Positions 26,519 to 35,259 of a stretch of DNA of 56,192 bases are shown here, one piece after another. Every line of letters starts with the position of its first letter. Within the stretch, counting starts at the first letter, position 1. The position numbers were made by a program, and so were the translations under genes. The DNA is from Isosphaera sp. Its GTDB lineage: Bacteria > Planctomycetota > Phycisphaerae > Phycisphaerales > UBA1924. The stretch is taken from NCBI GenBank assembly GCA_013822085.1, contig PNJV01000001.1:91658-147849 (forward strand). Direction: 5' to 3'. Below the pieces are notes generated by a model. The model was not told the origin of the DNA. It did not search any database and worked only from the letters and a program-made list of their open reading frames with translations.

Positions 26519-27802
26519 TCAGGTGGTGTAGTCGGCGTTGATGCTCACGTACCCCGCTGAGAGGTCGCACCCGATCATCCACGAGGCGCCCGGCCCACGG
26601 CCGACGGTCAGGGCCAGCTCGACGCGCGCCGAGGCCATGGCCTGGGCCAGGGCCGGGTCGATCAGGGCGGCGGGGATGGGCACGCCGGCGCGGTAGACCT
26701 CCACGGGGCCGATCGTCAGCGATGCCTCGGCGGGATCGAAGGGGTGCCCGGCGTTGCCGGCGGCGGTGACGATCCGGCCCCAGTTGGGGTCGCGCCCGTG
26801 GATGGCGCACTTGACCAGCGGCGAGTCGACGACCTGGCGGGCCATGGCCTCGGCGGCGGCGTCGGTCGCGGCGCCGCGCACCGTGACGCGGAACGTCCGC
26901 GTGGCGCCCTCGCCGTCGCGCACGACCTGCTCGGCAAGGTCCTGGCAGACGCCGGCCAGGGCCGCGGCCAACGCCTCGGCCTCCGGCGTGCCGGGGCGGA
27001 TCGGCGGCACGGGCCCGCCCCCCGGGCCGCGGGCCATGCCCGAGGCCAGCACGGCCACGGTGTCCGAGCACGAGGGGTGGTTGTCCACGCTGATGCGGTT
27101 GAACGATGCGGCGCACGCCGGCTCGATCAGCCGCTGGAGCGTCGGGGCGTCCACGGCCGCGTCGGTGGTGATGAACGCGAGCATGGTGGCCTGCGGGCTG
27201 GGCGGCCCAAAGGCCGAGTCCAGCCGCGGGGCGATCATGCCCGAGCCCTTGGCGATGGCCCCGATGCGCACCCGGTGCCCGGCCAGGTCGACGCTGGCCC
27301 GGGCGCTCTTGGGCACCAGGTCGGTGGTCATGATGGCACGGGCCGCGGCGGCGTCGGCCTCGGGGCCGCGAGCCAGGGCCCCGACCAGGCTTGGGATCGC
27401 CTCGGCGATCTTGCCCACGGGCAGGGGTCGCCCGATGACGCCGGTCGAGGACGGCAGGACCGCCTCGGGGGGCACGCCCAGGCGCGCAGCCGCCAGCGCG
27501 GCTGTCTCCTGGGCGTCGCGGAGGCCGCGGTCGCCGGTGGCGGCGTTGGAGTTGCCCGAGTTGATCAGCACCGCGCGGGGCGCCGGGCCGCGGCCCGAGA
27601 GCATCGCGGCGCGCACCCGGCGGGCGACCAGCACCGGGGCCCCGACCACCGCGTTGCGCGTCAGGACGATCGCGGCGCCCTGCCGAGCCGGGTCGGGGGC
27701 GCCCGGGCTCAGGGCGATCAGGCACAGGTCCGGCTTGCCCGAGGGCTTGATGCCGGCCGTGGTCGCGGAGGCGAGGAACCCCTCGGGGAATGTCACGGCC
27801 AC
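26519..27802 (-). CDS. argJ: Arginine biosynthesis protein ArgJ (glutamate/ornithine N-acetyltransferase)
   Basis: ArgJ transfers acetyl from N-acetylornithine to glutamate in arginine synthesis, and in bifunctional forms also uses acetyl-CoA. It has 427 residues. The self-cleavage site is visible as QATMLAFITTDA, where the Thr becomes the nucleophile of the beta chain. Other family motifs: AVLINSGNSNAATG, SSTGVIGRPLP, GAIAKGSGMIAP, CAIHGRDPNWGRI and the C-terminal GCDLSAGYVSINADYTT. The GTG start at 27802 abuts the lptD stop codon with no gap, so translation is probably coupled to lptD, an odd partner. Confidence 0.96.
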   Translation of the reverse strand: MAVTFPEGFLASATTAGIKPSGKPDLCLIALSPGAPDPARQGAAIVLTRNAVVGAPVLVARRVRAAMLSGRGPAPRAVLINSGNSNAATGDRGLRDAQETAALAAARLGVPPEAVLPSSTGVIGRPLPVGKIAEAIPSLVGALARGPEADAAAARAIMTTDLVPKSARASVDLAGHRVRIGAIAKGSGMIAPRLDSAFGPPSPQATMLAFITTDAAVDAPTLQRLIEPACAASFNRISVDNHPSCSDTVAVLASGMARGPGGGPVPPIRPGTPEAEALAAALAGVCQDLAEQVVRDGEGATRTFRVTVRGAATDAAAEAMARQVVDSPLVKCAIHGRDPNWGRIVTAAGNAGHPFDPAEASLTIGPVEVYRAGVPIPAALIDPALAQAMASARVELALTVGRGPGASWMIGCDLSAGYVSINADYTT

Positions 27803-30800
27803 TCAGAGCGCTCCTGGGATGCCGGCGGGGCGGGCGGGGTCTTGCAGCGCGGCCTCGACGGGGTCCGGCGAGAGCCGCTGGATCCGGCGCGACCGCGCGT
27901 CCTCGAGCACCGGGCGGAAGGTCACGCCGATGGAGGTCTCGTCGGTGACGTTGTTGAAGCCGACGCTGACGATGGCGCGCAGGCCGGGGAAGTCGCGGGC
28001 CAGCGAGAGGAACTGCTCCTGCGCCTCGCCGCCGGCAAGGTCCAGCGTGCCCGAGAGCGTCACGACGTAGTTCTCGCTGATGCGCAGGTCGGCGCCGCCG
28101 CGCAGGAAGGTCGTGTCGCGGACCTCGAGGTCGCGCACCTCCAGGAACGTCGAGAGGTTCTGGGAGTGCTCGGTGCGCACGCCCACGACGGTGCGCACGC
28201 GGTCGCTGGTGTCCAGGTCGTAGAGGTTGGACGCCGTCACGGCCACCGCGTCGGTGACCTGCCAGGTCAGGTCGAAGGCGAAGAAGTTGCCCAGCAGGGA
28301 GTCCTCGGGGCGGAAGTCGAAGAACCGGCCCACCGGCGAGCGTCGCGTGGCCGTGTCGTTGGCCAGGATCAGGTTGGTGTTGACGGTCACGAAGTCGACC
28401 GAGCGCTCGCGCCCGACCCCGCCGCGGCGGGTCTGGAAGACGTTGCGCACGCCGGCGCGCACGAACGCGCCGTCGGCGACGCCCTCGACGGTGTCGTCGA
28501 AGATCGGCAGCGTGCCGGCCGGGCGCGTGCCGCCCGCGGCCACGGCGGTGATCGACGGCTGGACGATGTGCCGCAGCCGGTGCACGTCCAGGCCGGGGAA
28601 GTCCACGCCGTCGTAGACCCGCGCGTACTGCGTGGAGGCGTTGACGCCGATGGCGCCGTAGAGGCGGAAGCTCTCGCGGTCCTGGCCCGGGGCAAAGTCG
28701 GAGAAGCGGTCGTCGTAGGCGGTGGCCCGCCCGACCAGGAACGGCTGGAGCTTGACCGGGCCCAGGTCGAGGTTGAAATCGAACTGGTGGCGCGTGTCGG
28801 CGCGGGCGATGTTCTCGTCGGTGAAGCCCGCCGCCAGCAGGATGTCCTGCGAGGACTCCGAGGGCAGGCCCCCGATGGCGTCGAGCGCCTCGGCGTCGGT
28901 CAGGAAGCCCAGCTCGGAGGCGGTGGCCTCGTTGAACTGCAGGCGGACGCGCCCGACGCGTGACTCGGACGAGTACGTCAGCAGGCCCGGCGCCAGGCCG
29001 CCCAGGAGGTCGTCGCCGACGCGCGTGTAGAAGGCCTCGGGCACGCGGGCCGTCGAGAAGCCCGTGCTCTGGACGAGGAACTGGTTGACCAGGAAGTCGT
29101 TGGCGCGCTGGCGGGCCTGCACCGAGAAGAGCTGCACCCCGTCGATGTAGCGCAGGTTGATGGCGTTGGTGTACTCGGGGTCGGTCTGGGCGCGCTCGGG
29201 GAAGAACGCCGGCAGGGCGTTGGCGTCGGAGAAGAACGCGCCCTGGAGGAACAGGTCCCAGTTCGGGTCGATCGTCCACTGGTGGCGGAAGTCGACAAAG
29301 CCGCGCGTCAGGCCGTCGTTGTCCACGCGCGTCCCCGACGGGAGCACGTCGGTGCCCTCGTCGCTGGGCACGATGTACGCAAAGAGGCTGCCCTTGACGG
29401 GCCCCTGGTTCCACGCCGCGTCGAGCCCGGCGGCGAAGCCGCGCTCGTCGAAGACCTCAAGCAGGCCGTCGACGCGGTAGTCCCCCTCCTCGGGCGTCAG
29501 GCCCATCAGCGCCAGCACGTCCCAGCGGCTGACGACGCCGAAGCCCGAGCCCGAGGAGTTGCGCGCGCTCACGGCCTTGAGCACGGGCCGGTCGGCGGTG
29601 CCCGAGTACGCGGGCAGGTACAGGAACGGGACGCCCACCGCCCGCGCCGTGATGCCCTGGCCCTGGATGAACGTGCGCGCCTCGCCACCGGGGCGGGCCC
29701 GGCGCGTGATCGTCACCTGCGAGGCGCCCAGCGACAGGTGCGGCCGGAAGAACGCCGACGTGCCCAGCGTCACGCCGCGGCCCACGGCGCTGTTGGTCGC
29801 CGTCTGACGCAGCGTCTTGGCCCGGGCGTAGAACGGCAGGCCGCGGGCCTCGTCGAAGGTCCAGAAGACCGCGTCGAGCACCACGGCCTGGTTGCGGCGC
29901 ACGTCGTAGTACACGCGCTGGCCGCGCAGGTTGAACCGGCCGTCGGAGGCCGAGACGTTGCCCTCCAGGTACACGCCCTCGACCGACCCGGCCGGCTGGC
30001 GCAGCAGCTCCGGCGGCTCCCCCTCGGCCAGGAAGATCACCGCTCGCTCGGCGGACATGAGCAGCGAGCGGTCGGAGGCGGGCTCGGTGTACTGCACCGT
30101 GACGCCGCCGGTGGCGACCGAGGCGTTGTCGGCGCCGCCCACGAGCGGGACCAGCGACGGGGCCGCGATGGTGATCACGCCGCGCGGGGCGAAGATCGCC
30201 CGGCCGGGGCCCTGGCGGTCGGTGTCCAGGGCCGAGGGCAGCCCCGCCAGCGGCGTGGGGCGCGTCAGGGCCGAGTCGGGCTCGAAGGGCTGGCTCTGCC
30301 CGGGCGAGATCGGGGCCGATCCGCTGCTGCCCAGCGACGGCGACAGCGCCGGCGTGTCCGGTCGGCGCGGTCTGTCGGCCGCCTCGGGCAGGAGCAGGTC
30401 CAGCAGGCGGTCGGCCAGGCGCTGGTGCGCCTCGGCCAGGAAGGGATCGCCGGCCGGGTCAGCCTCGACCAGCGCGTCGGCCCCGATGAGCACCTCGCCG
30501 CGGAGCGTGGCCGTGAGCAGCAGGCGGTCGGCGGCGATCGACGCCCCCGGCTCGCCGCGCGGGTCGCTCACGCGGTCGAAGTACACCGCGGCCTGCCACA
30601 GGCGCGGGGCCTGCGCCGGCCCGGAGAGCGGCTCGAGCCAGACCACGGCCCGCGCAGCGGAGTACTCGCTGGGCCCGAGCCCGACGCGCACGTCCCCCTC
30701 CAGGAGCAGCCGCTGCACGCGGTCGCCGATGGTGGTGCCCGGGCGCGGGCCGGGCTCGGGATCGACCGCCCAGGCACGCACGCGGGCGGCGCGGAAGACC

Positions 30801-31069
30801 AGCGCGCCATCGACGGGCGTCTCGGGCAGCCGCACGCCGGCAAAGTCGCGGCCCGTCACCTGGCTCGGGTCGATCTCGGGCAGCGGCTCGGGGGCTCTCA
30901 GGGCGACGGGGGGCGCTGCGTCGGCCACCGTGGGCGCCGCGTTGCCCTGCGGCCAGGCGGCGCAGGCCAGCACCGCCGGCAGCGCGCCCGCCGTCAGACG
31001 CGCAAGCGGCGCGACGCGCGCCGGTGCGCCGCGTCTGCCGGGCGCGATGGTGCGTGCGTTGATGGTCAT
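27803..31069 (-). CDS. lptD: LPS-assembly protein LptD-like (OstA) outer-membrane protein
   Basis: LptD is the outer-membrane barrel that inserts lipopolysaccharide at the cell surface. The protein has 1088 residues. It has a signal-like N-terminus (about 1-44), an OstA/LptA-like jellyroll region split by a Pro-rich insert (about 110-210 and 290-400, with GVYLEGNVSASDGRFNLRGQ and VYYDVRRNQAVVLDAV), then a long C-terminal barrel with GVPFLYLPAYSG, a motif conserved in LptD. ATG 31069 has AGGGGAG about 9-13 bases upstream. It lies 72 bp after astD. No lptA, lptC or lptE is in the window. It implies an LPS-bearing or otherwise asymmetric outer membrane. Confidence 0.88.
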   Translation of the reverse strand: MTINARTIAPGRRGAPARVAPLARLTAGALPAVLACAAWPQGNAAPTVADAAPPVALRAPEPLPEIDPSQVTGRDFAGVRLPETPVDGALVFRAARVRAWAVDPEPGPRPGTTIGDRVQRLLLEGDVRVGLGPSEYSAARAVVWLEPLSGPAQAPRLWQAAVYFDRVSDPRGEPGASIAADRLLLTATLRGEVLIGADALVEADPAGDPFLAEAHQRLADRLLDLLLPEAADRPRRPDTPALSPSLGSSGSAPISPGQSQPFEPDSALTRPTPLAGLPSALDTDRQGPGRAIFAPRGVITIAAPSLVPLVGGADNASVATGGVTVQYTEPASDRSLLMSAERAVIFLAEGEPPELLRQPAGSVEGVYLEGNVSASDGRFNLRGQRVYYDVRRNQAVVLDAVFWTFDEARGLPFYARAKTLRQTATNSAVGRGVTLGTSAFFRPHLSLGASQVTITRRARPGGEARTFIQGQGITARAVGVPFLYLPAYSGTADRPVLKAVSARNSSGSGFGVVSRWDVLALMGLTPEEGDYRVDGLLEVFDERGFAAGLDAAWNQGPVKGSLFAYIVPSDEGTDVLPSGTRVDNDGLTRGFVDFRHQWTIDPNWDLFLQGAFFSDANALPAFFPERAQTDPEYTNAINLRYIDGVQLFSVQARQRANDFLVNQFLVQSTGFSTARVPEAFYTRVGDDLLGGLAPGLLTYSSESRVGRVRLQFNEATASELGFLTDAEALDAIGGLPSESSQDILLAAGFTDENIARADTRHQFDFNLDLGPVKLQPFLVGRATAYDDRFSDFAPGQDRESFRLYGAIGVNASTQYARVYDGVDFPGLDVHRLRHIVQPSITAVAAGGTRPAGTLPIFDDTVEGVADGAFVRAGVRNVFQTRRGGVGRERSVDFVTVNTNLILANDTATRRSPVGRFFDFRPEDSLLGNFFAFDLTWQVTDAVAVTASNLYDLDTSDRVRTVVGVRTEHSQNLSTFLEVRDLEVRDTTFLRGGADLRISENYVVTLSGTLDLAGGEAQEQFLSLARDFPGLRAIVSVGFNNVTDETSIGVTFRPVLEDARSRRIQRLSPDPVEAALQDPARPAGIPGAL

Positions 31070-31141
31070 GCCGCCGGCTCCCCTGCCGTCGATCGGTGCG
31101 ACAGCGGGCCCATGCTACCCGATCGCGCGGCGCGTTGCGCG

Positions 31142-32728
31142 TCAAGAGACCCAGGAGTCGTCGAAGCGCATCCCCGCCGGGAGCGTGGCGCCGGCCGCGG
31201 GGTCGTGCTCGTGCATCGAGGCCACGGGGTAGGCGCAGTAGTCGGAGGCGAACGACCCGGCGGGCCTGTGGTTGCCCGACAGGCCCAGGCCCCCGAAGGG
31301 GAGCTTGCTGCTCGCCCCGGCGGTGCCCGTGTTGACGTTGAGGCACCCGGCCCTGACCTCGGCCAGGAACCGAGCGGCGGCGGCGCCGTCGCGCGTGAAG
31401 ATCGAGGCGGCCAGGCCGTAGCGCGTGGCGTTGGCCTGCTCGATCGCCTCGTCGAGCGAGCCCACCACGGCCACGCGCAGCAGCGGGCCGAAGACCTCTT
31501 CGTCGCAGCCGGGGTCCGGGTCGGGCCCCGCCGCTGGCTCGGCGACGAACCGCTCCACGCGCACGACCGAGGCGCTGGCGTAGTGCCCGCGCGTGGGCGT
31601 CTGGATCGGCACCGCCGGCACCAGCACCGCGGCGCCGCGCCGTGCGCAGGAATCCTGGAACGCCAAGAGCCGGCGCAGCGCCGGCTCGTTGTTGAGCGGC
31701 CCGGCAAAGACCGGGTGCGTGGCCCGGGGGTCGGTGAAGATCAGGTTGCTGGCGGCCTTGCACACCGCGGGGATCAGGCGGTCGGCCGCGTCGCGGTGGA
31801 CGATCGCCCGGCGGGTGCAGGTGCAGCGCTGGCCCGTGGTGGAAAAGGCGCTGCGCGCGATCTCGATCGCCGCGGCGCGCATGTCCGCGTCGGGCATCAC
31901 GATGGCGGGGTTGGAGCCGCCCAGCTCCAGCGCGATCATCCGCCCGGGGCGGTCGAGGTTGGCCTCCAGGATCCGCCTGCCCACGGCCCAGGACCCGGTG
32001 AAGGCGATCGCGTCGATCCCCTCGTGGGCCACCAGCTGCTCGGCGATCTGGGCGCCCCCCTGCACCAGGTTGACCACGCCGGGGACGTAGCCGGGCCCCA
32101 GCGCGTCGCGCAGCGCGTCGTCGAAGAGCTCGGCGACGAGCTGCCCGACTCCCGGGGCGCGGTCCGAGGGCTTGAACACGACCGTGTTGCCCATCATCAG
32201 CGCCGGGACGATGTGCCCGTTGGGCAGGTGCGCCGGGAAGTTGAACGGCCCGAGCACGGCCATCACCCCGTGGGGGCGGAACTGGCACCGCCCCGAGCGC
32301 GTGGGCGAGAGCGTCAGCTCGAACCCGCCGACGCGCGCGCGGCCGCCGTGGGCGGCCTGGTCGAGCGTGATCTCGACCTTGGCCGCCAGGCCGGCGGCCT
32401 CGGCCCGCGCCTCCCACATGGCCTTGCCGACCTCGTCGCAGATCAGGTCGGCGATGCGCCCGGCGTGCTGGGACGTCAGCTCGGCGTAGCGCCGCAGCAC
32501 CGCGGCGCGGCCCTCGATGCCGAGCCCGGCCCACGCCGGCAGGGCCTTGCGGGCCGCAGCGATGGCCAACCCCACGTGCGCCGGCTGCGGCGTGCCGGTG
32601 TACACCACCCGGTCGGGGGCGGCGGGGTTGCACGAGACGAGCCGGTCGCCGGGGATCGGGACCCAGGCCCCTCCGATGAGGTCAAAGGCCGAGTGCGTCA
32701 GTCCCGCGGGCTTGTGAACAGACGTCAT
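31142..32728 (-). CDS. astD: Succinylglutamate-semialdehyde dehydrogenase
   Basis: AstD oxidises N-succinylglutamate semialdehyde to succinylglutamate with NAD in the arginine succinyltransferase (AST) pathway. It has 528 residues and an aldehyde-dehydrogenase fold. Visible are HGVMAVLGPFNFPAHLPNGH, FKPSDRAPGV, AFTGSWAVGRR, the catalytic-Glu ALELGGSNPAIVM and the catalytic-Cys TTGQRCTCTRR. ATG 32728 is chosen with AGGGA about 8-12 bases upstream. It lies 95 bp downstream of astA, which supports the AST assignment over other aldehyde dehydrogenases. About 30 C-terminal residues are less conserved. Confidence 0.9.
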   Translation of the reverse strand: MTSVHKPAGLTHSAFDLIGGAWVPIPGDRLVSCNPAAPDRVVYTGTPQPAHVGLAIAAARKALPAWAGLGIEGRAAVLRRYAELTSQHAGRIADLICDEVGKAMWEARAEAAGLAAKVEITLDQAAHGGRARVGGFELTLSPTRSGRCQFRPHGVMAVLGPFNFPAHLPNGHIVPALMMGNTVVFKPSDRAPGVGQLVAELFDDALRDALGPGYVPGVVNLVQGGAQIAEQLVAHEGIDAIAFTGSWAVGRRILEANLDRPGRMIALELGGSNPAIVMPDADMRAAAIEIARSAFSTTGQRCTCTRRAIVHRDAADRLIPAVCKAASNLIFTDPRATHPVFAGPLNNEPALRRLLAFQDSCARRGAAVLVPAVPIQTPTRGHYASASVVRVERFVAEPAAGPDPDPGCDEEVFGPLLRVAVVGSLDEAIEQANATRYGLAASIFTRDGAAAARFLAEVRAGCLNVNTGTAGASSKLPFGGLGLSGNHRPAGSFASDYCAYPVASMHEHDPAAGATLPAGMRFDDSWVS

Positions 32729-32823
32729 GCCGTGTCCCTGTGGCCCCCGCTCCGCTGTGCCGATGGTCCATTGTGTGCGCGACTCGTTCTTGCTGGCGCA
32801 GCCGCCGCTGGGCGCTTGCCGGC

Positions 32824-34044
32824 TTAGCCGCCGGCCTTGGAGCGTCTGGTTGGTTTGCCCTTGGCGGCCGGCTTGGGCTTGGCCGGGGCCGGCGGCGGCC
32901 CCGCCGCTGCGCTCAGGGGCGTGTAGCCCAGCTGAGCCCCCGCGGCGGCCCCGATCAGCTGCGCCGCCCGCAGGGGCAGCACGATGCGCCCGCCACGGTC
33001 CAGGGCGTACTCGGTCTCGACGGCCCGGAAGTCCCCGTCCTCGGGCATGAAGGACACGATGCCGCGCACGCCGAGGCGCGCCAGGCCCTCGGCGTCGCCC
33101 TCGGCCACGGTGGCCCCCAGGGCGGCCGCGTCGGTCTGCCGGACCAGCGAGATATCGTCGGTCTGGGCCTCCAGGTGCGGCCCGCCGTCGAACGGGTCCA
33201 CGCGCATGTGGTACCGAAAGCCGAGCTTCTCGAGCATCGCCCGGGCCGGCGCCGTCTCCGAGCCCACGGCCCCGACCACCGCCCGCGCCTCGGGCGCCAC
33301 CAGCGTCAGGTAGATCTCCTCGCGCGGGAAGAGCGTGAGGAGGAACTCCTTGCTCTGCTGGCAGAACCGGTCGGCCTCGTCGTAGGTCATGTTGATGAAG
33401 CAGCGCGTGCAGTGCTCCCAGAACGGGCTGCGGCCGTCGGGCGTGATCGGCCCCATCATCTCCGCCAGCACGTGGTCGGAGAACATCTCGCGGTTGAGGC
33501 CCATGAAGTGGAACCGCACCATCGAGAGCAGCCGGCCGAGCTTCTTCTTGTGCCCACGGAACGACGGCTGGAGGATCAGCCCCCCCACCTCCGTCGGCGA
33601 GCTCTCGTCCAGATGCAGCTTGGCCACCGTGTGCGTGGCGCCCACCTGGAGCGAGTGCGAGAACATCTGCCGCCGCGCCAGCTGGAGCGACACGTTGGGC
33701 ATCCCCGGCCCGCCCATCTTGGAGATCACCTGGCACGTGCCGATCACCCCGCGGCTCTCGGTCTCCTCCATCACGAACATGAACAGCGGCGACTGGCCCG
33801 TCAGCGACCGCAGCCCCGCGGCCAGCACGCCGGTGCCGTCGTCGGACGTCCGGGCCCTGCGCGTGACCAGCGCGTGCACCGGCGGGGCCTCGACCCCCGC
33901 GGCGGCGACGAAGCACTGCCGAGACCAGGCGATCTTCTCGGCGATGATCTCGCGGTCGGCCGGCAGGTTGATGAAGTGGACCATCTTCGCCAGCTTGAGC
34001 AGCGTGTCCACGTCCTCGGGTTTGGCCCTGCGCACCACGAACAC
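32824..34044 (-). CDS. astA: Arginine N-succinyltransferase
   Basis: AstA transfers succinyl from succinyl-CoA to arginine, the first step of the AST catabolic pathway. It has 406 residues. The GNAT-like N-terminus (FVVRRAKPEDVDTLLKLA) and the AstA-specific ESRGVIGTCQVISKMGG, PTEVGGLILQPSFRG and RFHFMGLNREMF motifs are present. The last 40 residues are an unusual Ala/Pro/Lys-rich basic tail ending in RRSKAGG. GTG 34044 is selected because AGGAG lies 6 bases upstream. It precedes astD; astB, astC and astE are not in the window, so the rest of the pathway must be elsewhere. Confidence 0.9.
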   Translation of the reverse strand: MFVVRRAKPEDVDTLLKLAKMVHFINLPADREIIAEKIAWSRQCFVAAAGVEAPPVHALVTRRARTSDDGTGVLAAGLRSLTGQSPLFMFVMEETESRGVIGTCQVISKMGGPGMPNVSLQLARRQMFSHSLQVGATHTVAKLHLDESSPTEVGGLILQPSFRGHKKKLGRLLSMVRFHFMGLNREMFSDHVLAEMMGPITPDGRSPFWEHCTRCFINMTYDEADRFCQQSKEFLLTLFPREEIYLTLVAPEARAVVGAVGSETAPARAMLEKLGFRYHMRVDPFDGGPHLEAQTDDISLVRQTDAAALGATVAEGDAEGLARLGVRGIVSFMPEDGDFRAVETEYALDRGGRIVLPLRAAQLIGAAAGAQLGYTPLSAAAGPPPAPAKPKPAAKGKPTRRSKAGG

Positions 34045-34122
34045 TGCCGGCTCCTGCACCCGCCGCCCAGCCCGTGGCCGAGGATAGCCCGGGCACCAGC
34101 GGCCGCCGGCGCACCCGCCCGC

Positions 34123-34128
34123 TACTGT
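34123..34128 (+). promoter_or_regulatory. Leaderless-type -10 (TACTGT) for the GT10 gene
   Basis: TACTGT ends 6 nt before the ATG at 34135, with no Shine-Dalgarno sequence between. A TATCCT hexamer facing the other way (34086-34081) could serve astA with a leader of about 30 nt. Confidence 0.5.
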
Positions 34129-34134
34129 CGATCG

Positions 34135-35187
34135 ATGACCACCGTCGGCGTCTTTAGCGAGATGGCCGCCGGCGCCGACTGGCCCTGGTACACCTGCGAC
34201 GGCCCCGCCGGCGCCGACTCGTCCGGCCTGCGCCTGGCCGCCACCGACCGCGCCGCCGACTGGGCCCTGTGCATCAACTTCCCGGTCTGGCCCAAGGGCG
34301 CCGGCATGCTGCCCTGGTGGAAGCGCCGCGCCGCCCGCCTCGCCGGCCGCTACGAGGACCTCAAGACCGACACCGCCTTCGCCTGGCTGGGCACACCCGC
34401 CGAGCGCACCCTCTTCCTGTGGTACGAGCCCCCCGCCATCGCGCGGCGCTACTACGCGGCCTCCGTGCGGCACTGCCGCCGCGTCTGGGCCCCCGACGAT
34501 GCGCCCCACCCCGGCGTCACCCCCGCCACGCTCCCAGCCTGGTGGACCCTCCGCCACGACGTGCACGCCCTGCGCTGCCTCCAGCCGCGGGACCAGGCCA
34601 TCGCCCTGTCCGCCGTCACCTCGGGCAAGAGCGCCCTGGCCGGGCACAGGGACCGGCTCGCGTTCATCCGCGCCCTGCGCAGCTCCGGCGTGCCCATGCA
34701 CCTTTTCGGGTGGGAGCTGCCCGCCGACCTGAGCCCCGGCGGCGTCATCGGCGACAAGTCGGCGCTCCTGGCCGCCTCCCGCTGCACGCTGGCCATCGAG
34801 AACGACCCGAGCAGCGACCGCTACGTGAGCGAGAAGTTCTGGGACCCACTCCTGAGCTGGAGCGTGCCCCTCTACTTCGGCGGACGCGCCCCGGACACGC
34901 TGGTGCCCCCCGAGGCGTTTATCCGCCTGCCCGACCTGGGCCCGGCCGGCCTTGAGACCGTCCGCGCCGCTGTGGCCGATCCCGACGTGCGCACGCGCCG
35001 CCTCGACGCGATCGCCCAGGCCCGGCGCATCGCCCTGGACCGCCTGCGCCTGCCGCTGTGGCTGGCCGACAGGCTCGGCGAGCTGCGCCCCGACGCCACG
35101 CACGCCCAGCGGGGCCCGCAGCCAGCGGCGCGCCCCGCCGCCGAGCGCCCGGCCCTCGGGCCCGATCTGGCACAGCCGAGCGCGTAA
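34135..35187 (+). CDS. Glycosyltransferase family 10 (alpha-1,3-fucosyltransferase-like) protein
   Basis: This 350-residue protein probably transfers fucose from GDP-fucose to a surface glycan. The GT10 signature is at about residues 221-250: IENDPSSDRYVSEKFWDPL followed by SVPLYFGG, the GDP-fucose-binding region of the family. Upstream are LFLWYEPPAI and a stretch ending in HLFGWELP. The last 40 residues are Ala/Pro-rich. It is transcribed divergently from astA and appears to stand alone on the plus strand. The ATG at 34135 lies 6 nt after a TANNNT hexamer. The TAA stop overlaps the A-run of a terminator that serves the opposite strand. Confidence 0.85.
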   Translation: MTTVGVFSEMAAGADWPWYTCDGPAGADSSGLRLAATDRAADWALCINFPVWPKGAGMLPWWKRRAARLAGRYEDLKTDTAFAWLGTPAERTLFLWYEPPAIARRYYAASVRHCRRVWAPDDAPHPGVTPATLPAWWTLRHDVHALRCLQPRDQAIALSAVTSGKSALAGHRDRLAFIRALRSSGVPMHLFGWELPADLSPGGVIGDKSALLAASRCTLAIENDPSSDRYVSEKFWDPLLSWSVPLYFGGRAPDTLVPPEAFIRLPDLGPAGLETVRAAVADPDVRTRRLDAIAQARRIALDRLRLPLWLADRLGELRPDATHAQRGPQPAARPAAERPALGPDLAQPSA

Positions 35188-35215
35188 AAAACGGGACGCG
35201 CCCGGCGCGCCCCGT
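35186..35215 (-). terminator. Rho-independent terminator for the TlpA-like gene
   Basis: Read on the minus strand, a 12-bp GC-rich stem (ACGGGGCGCGCC / GGCGCGTCCCGT, one mismatch) is followed at once by six T. It lies 45-75 bp after the stop of the minus-strand thioredoxin-like gene and overlaps the stop codon of the convergent GT10 gene. Confidence 0.85.
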
Positions 35216-35259
35216 CTGCGGTGGCTCGGCTCGATCGGGGCGGCAGGCCCCGCAGCGCG

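Noticed and set aside
29282-32827. An 1,181-codon plus-strand frame opposite lptD and astD
   Set aside because: Antisense shadow with Arg/Gly/Val/Glu-rich low-complexity translation; lptD and astD are both secure.
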